Counted from the first letter of the stretch, positions 53,990-63,021 are shown. The stretch is 64,000 nt of DNA from Arthrobacter sp. NtRootA1 (GCF_019976975.1 NZ_AP024630.1:310001-374000), one strand, 5' to 3'. Translations and numbers: made by a program. The notes: generated by a model from the letters alone, not told the origin.

Positions 53990-54416
53990 TGCTTGGGTTC
54001 CTCCTTGACGTGTGTGCCTTTCGGCAGCGCGTGGGATCGCGTCCGAGTTCCCCAAGCGGCCGCAAATAAATGGCCGGGTTGTGTCCTGGGACACTTTTGC
54101 CGGCCATTCGGTGACTCGAACACTACCGAACTTTTTCTGCCATGGATAGCCTCCGCGACAGCGTGTTTTGGATGTTCATCCGCAGCGCAACCTGAAGGAC
54201 GGAGAGCGTGCCAAAAACCGAGCCCGGACCGTTATCCACATACCCGATAGTCGCCTTGATTCGGCATTGCCAACCGAGAATAGTGGGCATTGGAAGGAGA
54301 ACCCCACGGGTTCTTCGCCCTGGCTATTTGGTTGCACACCAGCAAGGAAACACCGGTACGGAGAACCTCTGGCAGAATGGCCGGAACATCAAGCAGTAGG
54401 TGGAGAGGCGGGCCCC
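53990..54416. other. Divergent intergenic region between FAD protein and universal stress protein
   Basis: This 427-base region has no convincing gene. It contains the ribosome binding site of the FAD protein at its left end, a perfect palindrome at 54081-54094, and the promoter and GGAGAGG site of the stress protein at the right end. Confidence 0.5.
54081..54094. promoter_or_regulatory. Palindrome GTGTCC-TG-GGACAC
   Basis: A perfect 6-bp inverted repeat with a 2-base centre lies in the divergent promoter region upstream of the universal stress protein and phosphoenolpyruvate-synthase-like genes. It is a possible regulator site; it does not match the DosR consensus. Confidence 0.45.
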
Positions 54417-55454
54417 ATGGACCAGCACGGCAGACACGTTGAAGAACCGCGGGACGGCGAGGACCAGGCTGTGGCGCCTGGCGGAATCGTCGTCGGAGTG
54501 GATGGTTCCGAGCACGGTCAATGCGCCCTTGTATGGGCTGCGCGTGAGGCGGACCGGCGCCAACTTCCCCTGCATATAGTCACGGCTTATTCGGTGCCGA
54601 TCTTCGCAGCCTCCGGCCTCGACGGCGGATACGCCACTGTGGACGATTCCGTGATCCGCGAGGGCGCGGAAGCAATCGTCAAGCAGGCCATGGATAAGGT
54701 CTCCAGTTACAACATCGACGTCGACGCTTCAGTGGAGAATGGTGATGCCGCGGGTGTCCTCCTTGACCTCTCCGCGGACGCTGCCCTTCTGGTGTTCGGC
54801 AGCCGTGGCCGTGGTGGCTTTGTCGGGCGTCTCCTGGGCTCGGTCAGCAGCGCCTTGCCGGCCCACGCAAAATGCCCCACCGTAACGGTCCCGCTGTATT
54901 GCGCAGACCGTTTGGGCGAGAACACCGAGGACAAGCACATCAAGGCTGAGCACGCCAAGTCAGGGCCCCGCACCGTGGAAAACGTCGTCGCCGTTGGTGT
55001 GGACGGTTCGGAGCAGGCCCGAGTCGCTGTCCTTGAGGCAGCCGAACAAGCCCAGCGGATGGGCGCCAAACTGCGCGTCATTTGCGCAGTCCCGCAGTAC
55101 AGCGGTTCATTGGCGTGGGTGCCGGCACCGTTGGACCGCGATGCCCTGTTCGCGGACATCAAAGTCCAATTGGATGCAGGTGTCGCCTGGCTCCGCAGCC
55201 ACTTCCCGCAGCTGTCCGTGGAAACAGACCTCAGGGACGGCTCACCAGTCGACGTGTTGGTTGAGGCCAGCCGGGGCGTGGAGCTCGTTGTCCTGGGTAC
55301 GCGTGGCCGGGGTGGTTTCGCGGGCATGCTCCTTGGATCCACCTCTGATGGGGTGCTCCATCACGCCAAGGGCCCGGTCCTCGTTGTTCCGGACCGCGAG
55401 GATCCGCGGCTGGCAGACCGGCCAAAATTCGGACCCATGCTCGGCGCGGCTTAG
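54417..55454 (+). CDS. Tandem-domain universal stress protein
   Basis: This 345-residue protein contains two UspA domains. The first starts GGIVVGVDGSEHGQCALVWA and ends with the ATP-binding GSRGRGGFVGRLLGSVSSAL. The second starts NVVAVGVDGSEQARVAVLEA and ends GTRGRGGFAGMLLGSTSDGV. Both keep the G-2x-G-9x-G-S/T motif, so ATP binding is expected. ATG 54417 has GGAGAGGCGGG before it. The phosphoenolpyruvate-synthase-like gene follows by 20 bases, a pairing seen in dormancy or hypoxia regulons. Confidence 0.92.
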   Translation: MDQHGRHVEEPRDGEDQAVAPGGIVVGVDGSEHGQCALVWAAREADRRQLPLHIVTAYSVPIFAASGLDGGYATVDDSVIREGAEAIVKQAMDKVSSYNIDVDASVENGDAAGVLLDLSADAALLVFGSRGRGGFVGRLLGSVSSALPAHAKCPTVTVPLYCADRLGENTEDKHIKAEHAKSGPRTVENVVAVGVDGSEQARVAVLEAAEQAQRMGAKLRVICAVPQYSGSLAWVPAPLDRDALFADIKVQLDAGVAWLRSHFPQLSVETDLRDGSPVDVLVEASRGVELVVLGTRGRGGFAGMLLGSTSDGVLHHAKGPVLVVPDREDPRLADRPKFGPMLGAA

Positions 55455-55474
55455 GGCCATGGCGCACACCGTCC

Positions 55475-58264
55475 ATGGATAACCAGCAGCATGGGAAGCA
55501 TAGGCAGGAAGACAGCACGGGCCCGGATGTAAACGGTCAAGTGTTCATTCGGGACATCGCGGACATCCGGGCGGACATGCTCCCCGAGGTAGGTGGCAAG
55601 GCCGCCAATCTCGGCGAGTTGAATGCCGCCCGCCTTCCAGTGCCCCCAGGCTTTTGCCTCACAACGTCCGCTTACCGGTACGCCCTTTCAGCGATTGGTA
55701 TGGAGGAGATCTTCGCACTTCTGCAAGACGCCGGAGCTTCTGACCTTGACGAACTGAATAGGCTCGCCGCCCGGGCAAGGTCCTTGGTGCTCGACGCCGG
55801 AGTTCCCACCGACGTCGCTGAGTCGGTACGGGCGGCGTATCGGAAGTTGGGAGACGCTGCCCCCGTCGCAGTGAGGTCCTCAGCCACGGCCGAGGACTTG
55901 CCCTTCGCCAGTTTTGCCGGGCAGCAGGACACTTTCCTGAACGTGGTCGGAGAAGACGCAGTCCTGGACGCTGTAAGCCGCTGTTGGGCATCGCTCTGGA
56001 CGGACCGGGCAGTGAGCTACAGGACAACCAACGGTATTGACCATGCCACGGTGACGCTGGCCGTCGTTGTCCAGGAGATGGTGGATTCCGCGACGGCCGG
56101 TGTGATGTTCACGGCCAACCCGGTTACGGGGCGGCGGCGTGAAGCTGTGATCGATGCCAGCCCTGGCCTGGGCGAAGCCGTAGTGTCAGGCGCCGTTAAT
56201 CCCGATCAGTACGTAGTTGATACGCAGAGCAACGCCATCCTGAAACGGACACTTGGTGACCGGCAGGTAGAGATCCGATCGCTTGCCGGTGGTGGCACCG
56301 AACGAATTGAGCGGGCCGGTCATACCGCGGCAACCGAAAACCATGCCGCGGCAACCGAAAACTACTCTGTACAGCCGTGCCTCAGCGATGACCAGATCCG
56401 TGCGCTGGCCGATCTGGGGAGGCGCGTCGAAGCCCAATATGGAGCCCCGCAGGACACAGAATGGGCGATCGATTCGTCCGGGAAATTGTGGCTCACGCAG
56501 GCAAGACCCATCACTACCCTCTATCCGCTGACCTCGCGAGTGCCGGCGACTCCCGGCGCGCACGCGTTCCTGAACTTCAGTCTCGCCCAAGGCCTCACCA
56601 GGCCTCTGACGCCCATGGGTCTGGCGGGTATCCGCCTGATTGCCTCCAGCGTTGCCCGCAGGGCGGCTTTCGATGTCCCCGATCCACGCTCGGGACCATC
56701 GCCCTACTATGAGGCCGGGCAGAGGATCTTCTTCGACTTCACATCCGTGCTCCGCAGCAAGGTGGGCCGGGCCATTGTGCCGCGCATCTTTGACATCATG
56801 GAGGCCCGTTCTGCGGCGGTGATTCGTAGCCTTTTCGATGACCCCCGGTTCGCCGTCGCCATCAAAACTCCGTTAAGACTCATCAGGCACGTTGCGCCCG
56901 TTGCCGCTAAATACCGTGTTCCAGAGACGGTACTCCGGGGTCTTTTCCGTCCCGACGCCGCAATGAAGCGCCAAGAGCAGCTCGGGGCAGAGCTCCATCA
57001 GGCACTCAGGGTGCCGGAGGGTATTACCGCCCATCAGCGGATCGCCCACGTGCAGAGAATCCTTGGGGAGGAAGTATTCGCAACGGTGCCCCAAGTCCTG
57101 CCCCTTCCCGTTCTGGGCTTTGCGATGCTTGGGCTCGTCCGGAAAGTGCTGGGTGAGCAAGCTCCCTTGGATCAACTCCAAACGGTGATTCGCGGGCTGC
57201 CCAACAATGTCACCACCGAGATGGACCTTGCACTGTGGCAGCTTGCAAGGGAAATCAGGGAAGATCCGGAGGCCTTGGCGTTCCTGGGTTATCCCACACT
57301 CGAAGAACTCGTTCAGCAGTTCAAGGACAGGGAACTTCCAGCAGTTGCCCAATCCGGGCTTGAAGCTTTCCTGCGCAATTATGGGCACCGGGCTGTGGCT
57401 GAGATCGACCTCGGCATGCCCCGATGGTCGGATGACCCAACCCACATACTTGGCGTAGTGGTCAACTATCTGCGGCTCGAGCACACCTCTGACGCACCCG
57501 ACCAGCAGTTCGCGAAAGCTGCCCGGGAGGCAGATGAACAGGTTGCCAGGTTGGTTGCGCGGGCAAGGGCCAAGAGTCCACTCCACGCCAAGCTGGTCCG
57601 TACAGCGTTGGACCGTACGCGCAGGTTTGCCGGAATGCGGGAGCTGCCCAAGTACAACCTCGTCCTCGGCTTGGCTTCGGCAAGGGAACAACTATCGCTG
57701 GTCGGAGCAGAACTGGCAGAGGCAGGGCGGATTGAACTTGCCGAGGATGTCTTCTTCCTTGACCTCAACGAAGTAGAAACCGCCTTGGCCGGCAACAAGC
57801 TCCACCAACTCGTGGCAGATCGCCGCGCAGACTACGCGCAGGAACTGAGGCGTCGGCATATTCCGCGGGTATTGCTCTCAGACGGGACGGAACCCGAAGC
57901 GACTGCTGCAGGTGGCAGTCCAGCTTCTCCCGGAGCCCTCTCCGGCAGTCCGGCATCGGCGGGCGTCATCACAGCCCCGGCGCGGGTCATCCTGGACCCC
58001 GTTGGCGCCCATCTGGAACCTGGGGAAATCCTCGTGGCGCCCTCCACCGACCCCGGCTGGACGCCCCTGTTCCTCACCGCGGGCGGCCTTGTCATGGAAA
58101 TGGGCGGTCCCAACTCCCACGGCGCCGTGGTGGCCCGCGAATACGGCATACCGGCGGTGGTGGGCGTGCCCGACGCAACCCTGCGGATCAGCTCAGGCCA
58201 GATCATCACGGTGGATGGAGCAGCAGGAACGGTAACTACGACACCAGGTGACGCGCCCGGCTAG
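55475..58264 (+). CDS. PEP synthase / rifampicin phosphotransferase-like enzyme
   Basis: This 929-residue protein has an N-terminal ATP-grasp pyruvate/PEP-binding domain (EVGGKAANLGELNAARLPVP, VAVRSSATAEDLPFASFAGQ, VQEMVDSATAGVMFTANPVTG), a central domain, and a C-terminal phosphohistidine domain with His882 in GGPNSHGAVVAREYGIPAVV. The arrangement matches rifampicin phosphotransferases and PEP-synthase-like stress proteins; the C-terminal PEP synthase barrel is absent. The natural substrate is unknown. It carries a 21-bp in-frame duplication near residue 283. Confidence 0.88.
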   Translation: MDNQQHGKHRQEDSTGPDVNGQVFIRDIADIRADMLPEVGGKAANLGELNAARLPVPPGFCLTTSAYRYALSAIGMEEIFALLQDAGASDLDELNRLAARARSLVLDAGVPTDVAESVRAAYRKLGDAAPVAVRSSATAEDLPFASFAGQQDTFLNVVGEDAVLDAVSRCWASLWTDRAVSYRTTNGIDHATVTLAVVVQEMVDSATAGVMFTANPVTGRRREAVIDASPGLGEAVVSGAVNPDQYVVDTQSNAILKRTLGDRQVEIRSLAGGGTERIERAGHTAATENHAAATENYSVQPCLSDDQIRALADLGRRVEAQYGAPQDTEWAIDSSGKLWLTQARPITTLYPLTSRVPATPGAHAFLNFSLAQGLTRPLTPMGLAGIRLIASSVARRAAFDVPDPRSGPSPYYEAGQRIFFDFTSVLRSKVGRAIVPRIFDIMEARSAAVIRSLFDDPRFAVAIKTPLRLIRHVAPVAAKYRVPETVLRGLFRPDAAMKRQEQLGAELHQALRVPEGITAHQRIAHVQRILGEEVFATVPQVLPLPVLGFAMLGLVRKVLGEQAPLDQLQTVIRGLPNNVTTEMDLALWQLAREIREDPEALAFLGYPTLEELVQQFKDRELPAVAQSGLEAFLRNYGHRAVAEIDLGMPRWSDDPTHILGVVVNYLRLEHTSDAPDQQFAKAAREADEQVARLVARARAKSPLHAKLVRTALDRTRRFAGMRELPKYNLVLGLASAREQLSLVGAELAEAGRIELAEDVFFLDLNEVETALAGNKLHQLVADRRADYAQELRRRHIPRVLLSDGTEPEATAAGGSPASPGALSGSPASAGVITAPARVILDPVGAHLEPGEILVAPSTDPGWTPLFLTAGGLVMEMGGPNSHGAVVAREYGIPAVVGVPDATLRISSGQIITVDGAAGTVTTTPGDAPG
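56321..56362 (+). repeat. 21-bp tandem duplication inside the PEP-synthase-like gene
   Basis: CATACCGCGGCAACCGAAAAC is followed directly by the same sequence with one change (position 4, A to G). It adds the heptapeptide H(T/A)AATEN twice in a loop between the ATP-grasp subdomains, keeping the frame. Confidence 0.9.
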
Positions 58265-59181
58265 GCGTGCTGGTGTGACTCGTGCTCGGAGTGGCTGACA
58301 GGTTCCAGCTGGAAGGTGCAGTGCTCGGTGTCGAAATGGCGCCCCAAGCAGGATCCGAGCTGGTCCAGGATGCTGTCTGCGCCGCTGGCGTTAAGGACCT
58401 CGTCTTCCACAACAACATGGGCGGAGAACACGGGCACCCCGGAAGTGATGGTCCAGATGTGGATGTCGTGGGCCTCCACTACGCCGTCCACGGCAAGGAT
58501 GTGCTCGCGGATCATGTTTACGTCAACGCCCTTGGGGGTAGCTTCCAGAAGTACGTCCACAACATCGCGGAGCAGGTGCCAGGCGCGGGGGATGATCATG
58601 AGGGCGATCAGGACAGAGGCAATGGGGTCGGCGGCAGTGAAGCCCGTGGTCATGATGACGATGGCTGCCACAATAACGGCGATCGAGCCGAGAAGATCGC
58701 CAAGCACCTCAAGGTAGGCCCCGCGGACGTTGAGGCTTTCTTTTTGGGCCCCCTGCAGGATCATCAGCGAAATGAGGTTGGCTACGGCGCCCAGGATCGC
58801 CGCCCACAGCATGACGTCCGTATGGATTTCCGGCGACTCCCCAAAGCGGCGGACGGCCTCGATCATGATGACGACTGCGATGACGATGAGTACAAGGGCG
58901 TTAGCCAAGGCCGCGAGGACCTCGGCCCGTTGATATCCGTAAGTCCGTTGATCGCTCGCCGGGCGGGTCGCGATCCAGGCCGCCATCAACGCGATGAATA
59001 CGCCTGCAGCGTCGGACAGCATGTGGCCTGCATCGGCCAGCAGCGCCAGCGATCCGGAGATGAGTGCGCCAACTACCTGGATGCCCACCACACCCAAGGT
59101 GATGGCCAGGACGGCAATCAGCCGTTTGCGATGTTTGCCGGTTGCCGTTACTCCGTGGGAGTGGTTGTGATCGTGCCCCAT
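58261..59181 (-). CDS. Cation diffusion facilitator, CzcD-type metal exporter
   Basis: This 306-residue exporter has a His-rich N-terminus (MGHDHNHSHG), six membrane helices and a C-terminal cytoplasmic domain. Metal ligands are in ALLADAGHMLSDAAG (helix 2) and YLEVLGDLLGSIAVI (helix 5). The His/Glu-rich C-terminus (SHSEHESHQHA) is typical of Zn/Co/Cd exporters. ATG 59181 begins the His cluster. It overlaps the convergent PEP-synthase-like gene by four bases. Confidence 0.92.
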   Translation of the reverse strand: MGHDHNHSHGVTATGKHRKRLIAVLAITLGVVGIQVVGALISGSLALLADAGHMLSDAAGVFIALMAAWIATRPASDQRTYGYQRAEVLAALANALVLIVIAVVIMIEAVRRFGESPEIHTDVMLWAAILGAVANLISLMILQGAQKESLNVRGAYLEVLGDLLGSIAVIVAAIVIMTTGFTAADPIASVLIALMIIPRAWHLLRDVVDVLLEATPKGVDVNMIREHILAVDGVVEAHDIHIWTITSGVPVFSAHVVVEDEVLNASGADSILDQLGSCLGRHFDTEHCTFQLEPVSHSEHESHQHA

Positions 59182-59191
59182 GCTTACAAGG

Positions 59192-59707
59192 CTAGCCCCA
59201 GCCGAGCTCATGCAGGCGGTCGTCGTCAATTCCGAAGTGGTGGGCGATCTCGTGGATCACCGTTATGGCCACTTCGTCGATGACTTCCTCGCGGGTGGCG
59301 CAGATGTCCAGGATGGGTTGCCGGAAAATAGTGATCCGATCCGGCAATGAGCCCGCTTCCCACCAGGAGTCGCGTTCGGTCAACGGCACGCCCTCGTACA
59401 AACCAAGTAACACGGTGTCCGGATCTTCATCTGGGCGCGGGGTGTAGTCGTCCTCGATGAAGATCGCCACGTTGTCCATGGCGCTGGCAGCTTTGGGCGG
59501 GATCAGCTGCAAAGCGTCGCTCACAGCTTCTTCGAACTCCTCCGGCGACATTTGGAACGGTGCGGCAGGAAAGTCCGCGTCAACTCCGGCCAATCCAGTG
59601 GGGGCATGCTCGATTGGGCTATGCACTGCCGTCCGCTCCGGAAGCGGAGAGGACGGGAGATCGCCGTCGGGAACGATGGGCAGGCCGGGAGGGAGATTCG
59701 CGGACAT
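59192..59707 (-). CDS. Zincin-like metallopeptidase (DUF1025/MetX type)
   Basis: This 171-residue protein has the zinc motif HEIAHHFG with His152 and His156, followed by HELGW, matching the PF06262 zincin family. A Pro-rich N-terminus precedes the catalytic domain (MSPEEFEEAVSDALQLIPP, NVAIFIEDDY). The function of this family is unclear; ClpS- or toxin-like roles have been discussed. It starts 11 bases from the CDF gene in the same direction, so the two may be co-transcribed. Confidence 0.87.
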   Translation of the reverse strand: MSANLPPGLPIVPDGDLPSSPLPERTAVHSPIEHAPTGLAGVDADFPAAPFQMSPEEFEEAVSDALQLIPPKAASAMDNVAIFIEDDYTPRPDEDPDTVLLGLYEGVPLTERDSWWEAGSLPDRITIFRQPILDICATREEVIDEVAITVIHEIAHHFGIDDDRLHELGWG

Positions 59708-59865
59708 GATCCGACTCTAGTCCCGACAAGGAACATTGACGCCCTGGAGGTGATGCTCGCTGGTGCACCGTCCCCAGATCATGCTGAACTGTTCGAATGC
59801 GAGCTCGTCGAACGGCATTCCGTAGGCAAGCCTCCGCATCTCACCAACGAACGAACAGGAACCGC

Positions 59866-60789
59866 ATGACCGCCACTCCTACCTCCGCATCTGAGCCCCT
59901 CGACGTCGTCGTGGTAGGCGAGGCGCTCATCGACATCGTGGAGTCGTCCGATGGGCAGATCGAATATCCCGGAGGCTCACCGGCCAACGTTGCCTACGGG
60001 CTCGGGCGCCTGGACGTGAAGGCGGGCCTGCTGACCGCCATCGGACGGGACCAGCGGGGCGACGCCATTGCCGCGCACCTTCAGGGCGCGGGCGTGGTAC
60101 TGCTGCCGGGATCAAAGTCGCTGGGCAAGACGGCGACAGCCACCGCCCGGATCGCTGCGGACGGTTCGGCTGAGTACACGTTCGAGATTGATTGGGCACT
60201 TGCTCCGCTCGCGCTGCCGTATGCCCCAAGAATCCTGCACACAGGTTCGATCGCAACATTCCTTGAACCTGGAGCCAGCGTTGTCCGGAGCCTGTTGGAG
60301 CAGGCGCAGGGCGGCTGCATGATTACTTACGATCCCAACATCCGCGTCGATCTCCTCGGCAGCCACCACGAGGCACTTTCCCTTTTCGAGGAGTTGGTGC
60401 CATTGACGGACGTCGTGAAAATGAGCGCCCACGACGCCCGTTGGCTATACCCGGGCAAGGAGTTTGAGGACACTGCGAACCACCTCCTGGCATTGGGCAC
60501 TGGGCTCGCAGTAGTGACCCAGGGCTCCAGCGGTTCGCTCATGGCCACCCGGCACATACAACTCACCGTCCCCGCCATTCCCTCGAACGTGGCCGACACC
60601 ATCGGCGCCGGGGATTCATACATGTCTGCACTCATTATGGGCCTGCTCCTGCGTGGCAGCGACGGCCTGGCGCCCACGGTCCTGGAGCGGATCGGCACCA
60701 CGGCATCCATGGCAGCTTCCATTACTGTCGGCCGTCCGGGTGCCAATCCGCCCACCCACCGAGAACTCCTTGCGGGTATGGCCCGCTAG
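59866..60789 (+). CDS. PfkB-family carbohydrate kinase, fructokinase-like
   Basis: This 307-residue ribokinase-fold enzyme has the N-terminal GGSPANVAYGLGRL signature and the C-terminal ATP/substrate motif DTIGAGDSYMSAL with the catalytic Asp. The GEALIDIVE start fits fructokinases. It phosphorylates a sugar such as fructose. ATG 59866 has ACAGGAACC upstream. It converges on the EamA gene with one base between stops. Confidence 0.9.
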   Translation: MTATPTSASEPLDVVVVGEALIDIVESSDGQIEYPGGSPANVAYGLGRLDVKAGLLTAIGRDQRGDAIAAHLQGAGVVLLPGSKSLGKTATATARIAADGSAEYTFEIDWALAPLALPYAPRILHTGSIATFLEPGASVVRSLLEQAQGGCMITYDPNIRVDLLGSHHEALSLFEELVPLTDVVKMSAHDARWLYPGKEFEDTANHLLALGTGLAVVTQGSSGSLMATRHIQLTVPAIPSNVADTIGAGDSYMSALIMGLLLRGSDGLAPTVLERIGTTASMAASITVGRPGANPPTHRELLAGMAR

Positions 60790-60790
60790 C

Positions 60791-61798
60791 TCACTTGGCT
60801 GTCCGCCGTGCAACCTTCGAGGTCCGCGCGGCAGCAACCTCTGGCGTGCGCCGGGCAACCCTTGGCGTGCGCCGAGTCAGGGCCACGCCGATCAAGCACA
60901 CCACGCCGCCGATCAGTCCCCAGATCGTTGGGACTTCCTGAAGCACAGCCCAGGAGATGAGGATAGTGGTGCCTGGGACAAGGTACGTCGTGGCCGCCAA
61001 TTTGCCGGCCGAAATCAGGGACAGCGCGTACGCCCACGTTGTGAAGGCGATGGCCGTAGGAAAGATGCCCAGATAGACCAAGCCGAGTGTGGCCGGCAGC
61101 GGCGCTGACTGGACTTCCGCGATCAATTGCCCTGTCCACGGGAGGCAGCAAACAGCGCCCACCATGATGCCGAACCACGTGGCTTGCCCGGCAGTAAACT
61201 TCCGCAGGACCGGTTTCTGGAGGATCGCGCTGACAGAGGCGAGCACGGCGGCAAGCAAGCACAACAACACCCCGGCGACATCCGCCGTCGAACGCTGTCC
61301 CGAACCGAGGGCGATCATCGCCACGCCACCGAACGCAACGGCGCTCCCGATCAGCAACCACCGCGGGAAGCCTTCCTTAAGGACCACTCCGGCGAGGACT
61401 GCAATGAGGATGGGCGAGACGTTGATCAGCATGGCGCTGGTACCGGCGTCGAGCATGTGCTCCGCGGCGTTCAGCGCCACGTTGTAACCGCCGAACCACA
61501 TCACCCCGTACGCCACAATGGGCCACCATTCCTTGCCCCGCGGCCAGACTTTCAGGGTAGGCAGCACCACAATTCCAAGAACGACGGCGGCAACCGCCAA
61601 CCGTCCGAGCGTCAAGGAACCGGGGGAGAAGCTTGGGCCCACAGCGCGGATGCCGACGAACGCTGAAGCCCACAGGACTACGGTGACGACGACGGCGGCG
61701 ATGCCGAGTTTGCTGATGGGCGCTGCAGGCGCGGGGGTGTTGCGCGGTTGCATGCCCGGGGACGGCTGGCCGGGTTCGGCCGGGGTGGTGGTTGTCAT
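60791..61798 (-). CDS. EamA-family transporter with basic repeated tail
   Basis: This 335-residue protein has ten membrane helices in two EamA halves (LWASAFVGIRAVGPSFSPGSL; LTAGQATWFGIMVGAVCCLP). It would export a metabolite. After the last helix comes an Arg-rich tail, LTRRTPRVARRTPEVAAA and RTSKVARRTAK, from repeated DNA at its 3' end. The tail is unusual for this family. Confidence 0.87.
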   Translation of the reverse strand: MTTTTPAEPGQPSPGMQPRNTPAPAAPISKLGIAAVVVTVVLWASAFVGIRAVGPSFSPGSLTLGRLAVAAVVLGIVVLPTLKVWPRGKEWWPIVAYGVMWFGGYNVALNAAEHMLDAGTSAMLINVSPILIAVLAGVVLKEGFPRWLLIGSAVAFGGVAMIALGSGQRSTADVAGVLLCLLAAVLASVSAILQKPVLRKFTAGQATWFGIMVGAVCCLPWTGQLIAEVQSAPLPATLGLVYLGIFPTAIAFTTWAYALSLISAGKLAATTYLVPGTTILISWAVLQEVPTIWGLIGGVVCLIGVALTRRTPRVARRTPEVAAARTSKVARRTAK

Positions 61799-61873
61799 AG
61801 AGCCAATCTAGTGCCGGGGAGGCTGGCTCGGCTGGCGGTTTTCGGACGCGTCACGGCAATAAGCTGCCAATGT

Positions 61874-61903
61874 TTGACGCCGCGTGGTCTGCGGAGTTAT
61901 CTT
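61874..61903 (+). promoter_or_regulatory. Promoter of the DUF2975/XRE operon
   Basis: TTGACG (61874-61879) and TATCTT (61898-61903) are 18 bases apart; shifting the -10 one base gives TTATCT at 17. The start point would fall within the palindrome at 61902-61934. Confidence 0.55.
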
Positions 61904-61934
61904 ATCGATGTTCGATATTAACGAATGTCGATAA
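61902..61934. promoter_or_regulatory. 33-bp imperfect palindrome at the start of the DUF2975/XRE operon
   Basis: TTATCGA-TG-TTCG and CGAA-TG-TCGATAA flank ATATTAA. The arms pair at 11 of 13 positions. The overlap with the predicted transcription start fits repression, probably by the XRE protein of the same operon. Confidence 0.6.
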
Positions 61935-61948
61935 CCATTGGGGGAATC

Positions 61949-62584
61949 GTGGGTTCAAAAAGAAAGATCATTGATTCGTTGGCGCGCGTGAGTGTGCTCT
62001 CGAGAGTGGATTCGGCCGTACTCATTGTCGTCTCCGTGGCGGTGGCCATTGCCGCTTCGGTTTCAACAGCCTCGACGATCATCAGCAATGGCTCCGGAGA
62101 GGTGGTCCTGCGGCTGCCCCTTGACCCCTCCACTCGGGAGTCGGAAGCGCTGGATCTCGGTGCTGTTGCCCGCGTCTCGCAAGTGCAGGTAAGCGTCCCC
62201 GTCCTTCCTGAATATGAGGCTTCACTCCTGGGTTGGTCGGCAGCCATGAATCTGGTGGCCGTCCTCTGCGTCGTTTTGCTCCTGGTTCTGCTGGCCTATC
62301 GACTTACGAGCAGCATGCTGTTCGGCCCGCGCACTGCCGTCATCGTTGGGTCCGCCGGCATGCTCCTGGCAATTTCGGGAAGCGCAGCCCAGATTCTGGA
62401 TTCCACCGCCAAGAACCGGCTGGCAGAAGAGCTTGGAGCCGCGCCGGCAAGGGCCGGGGAAACGTTGCTCTACATTTCCGAGTTCAACCCTGCACATTTG
62501 GTGGCTGGTGGAGCGTTGGTGTTGCTTGCGGGCGTCTTCCAGTTTGGACGACGCCTACAGCGCGACACCGAAGGCCTTGTCTGA
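61949..62584 (+). CDS. DUF2975-like membrane protein
   Basis: This 211-residue protein has four likely membrane helices with a periplasmic domain between helices 1 and 2 (SNGSGEVVLRLPLDPSTRES). The layout matches DUF2975 proteins that are paired with small XRE regulators (YoaS/YozG type). GTG 61949 is preferred because GGGGGA lies four bases upstream and it follows the predicted promoter; an ATG at 61925 would fall inside the palindrome. Confidence 0.75.
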   Translation: MGSKRKIIDSLARVSVLSRVDSAVLIVVSVAVAIAASVSTASTIISNGSGEVVLRLPLDPSTRESEALDLGAVARVSQVQVSVPVLPEYEASLLGWSAAMNLVAVLCVVLLLVLLAYRLTSSMLFGPRTAVIVGSAGMLLAISGSAAQILDSTAKNRLAEELGAAPARAGETLLYISEFNPAHLVAGGALVLLAGVFQFGRRLQRDTEGLV

Positions 62585-62805
62585 TGCCTGCCGAAGAAAT
62601 AACTGCCATTCACTGCAAGCTGGACGAGTTGCTGGAGCTCCGCGGGATGACACTGACGGAGCTCAGCCGTCGCGTTGGGGTGAGCCTCGTCAACCTGTCC
62701 GTCCTCAAAAACGACCGGGCCAAGGCCATCCGCTTCTCTACGCTCACGGCCATCTGCGAGGCGCTCGACTGCCAGGTTGGCGACCTCCTTGAACACGTCC
62801 GGTAA
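62584..62805 (+). CDS. Small XRE-family regulator (YozG-like)
   Basis: This 73-residue protein is a single helix-turn-helix domain: HCKLDELLELRGMTLTELSR, VGVSLVNLSVLKNDRAKAIR, FSTLTAICEALDCQVGDLLE. It shares one base with the stop of the membrane protein (TGATG). Such pairs are thought to be autoregulated, which the upstream palindrome supports. Confidence 0.88.
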   Translation: MPAEEITAIHCKLDELLELRGMTLTELSRRVGVSLVNLSVLKNDRAKAIRFSTLTAICEALDCQVGDLLEHVR

Positions 62806-62856
62806 CCTCCCTTTGAGGGGAGTCCAGACCTCGATTTGGGAATATCGCTATCTATG

Positions 62857-62872
62857 CTCTAAAGTTTTAGAG
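62857..62872. promoter_or_regulatory. Palindrome CTCTAAAGTTTTAGAG
   Basis: A perfect 16-base palindrome (7-bp arms, GT centre) lies between the XRE gene and the tRNA cluster. It may be part of the XRE gene terminator or a regulatory site. It is AT-rich against the local background. Confidence 0.4.
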
Positions 62873-62948
62873 TCCAGTTCGGACGGGTGAGAACCGAAAA
62901 GAACGCATAAAGTGTTGTTTTTCCTCGCATAATCCGAATTGAGTTCAG

Positions 62949-63021
62949 GCCCCCATCGTCTAGCGGCCTAGGACACCGCCCTTTCACGGCGGCGGCACGG
63001 GTTCGAATCCCGTTGGGGGTA
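62949..63021 (+). tRNA. tRNA-Glu (anticodon TTC)
   Basis: A 73-base cloverleaf: acceptor GCCCCCA with TGGGGGT, anticodon stem CCGCC/GGCGG around CTTTCAC giving UUC, and T-loop TTCGAAT. The 3' CCA is not encoded. Confidence 0.97.
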
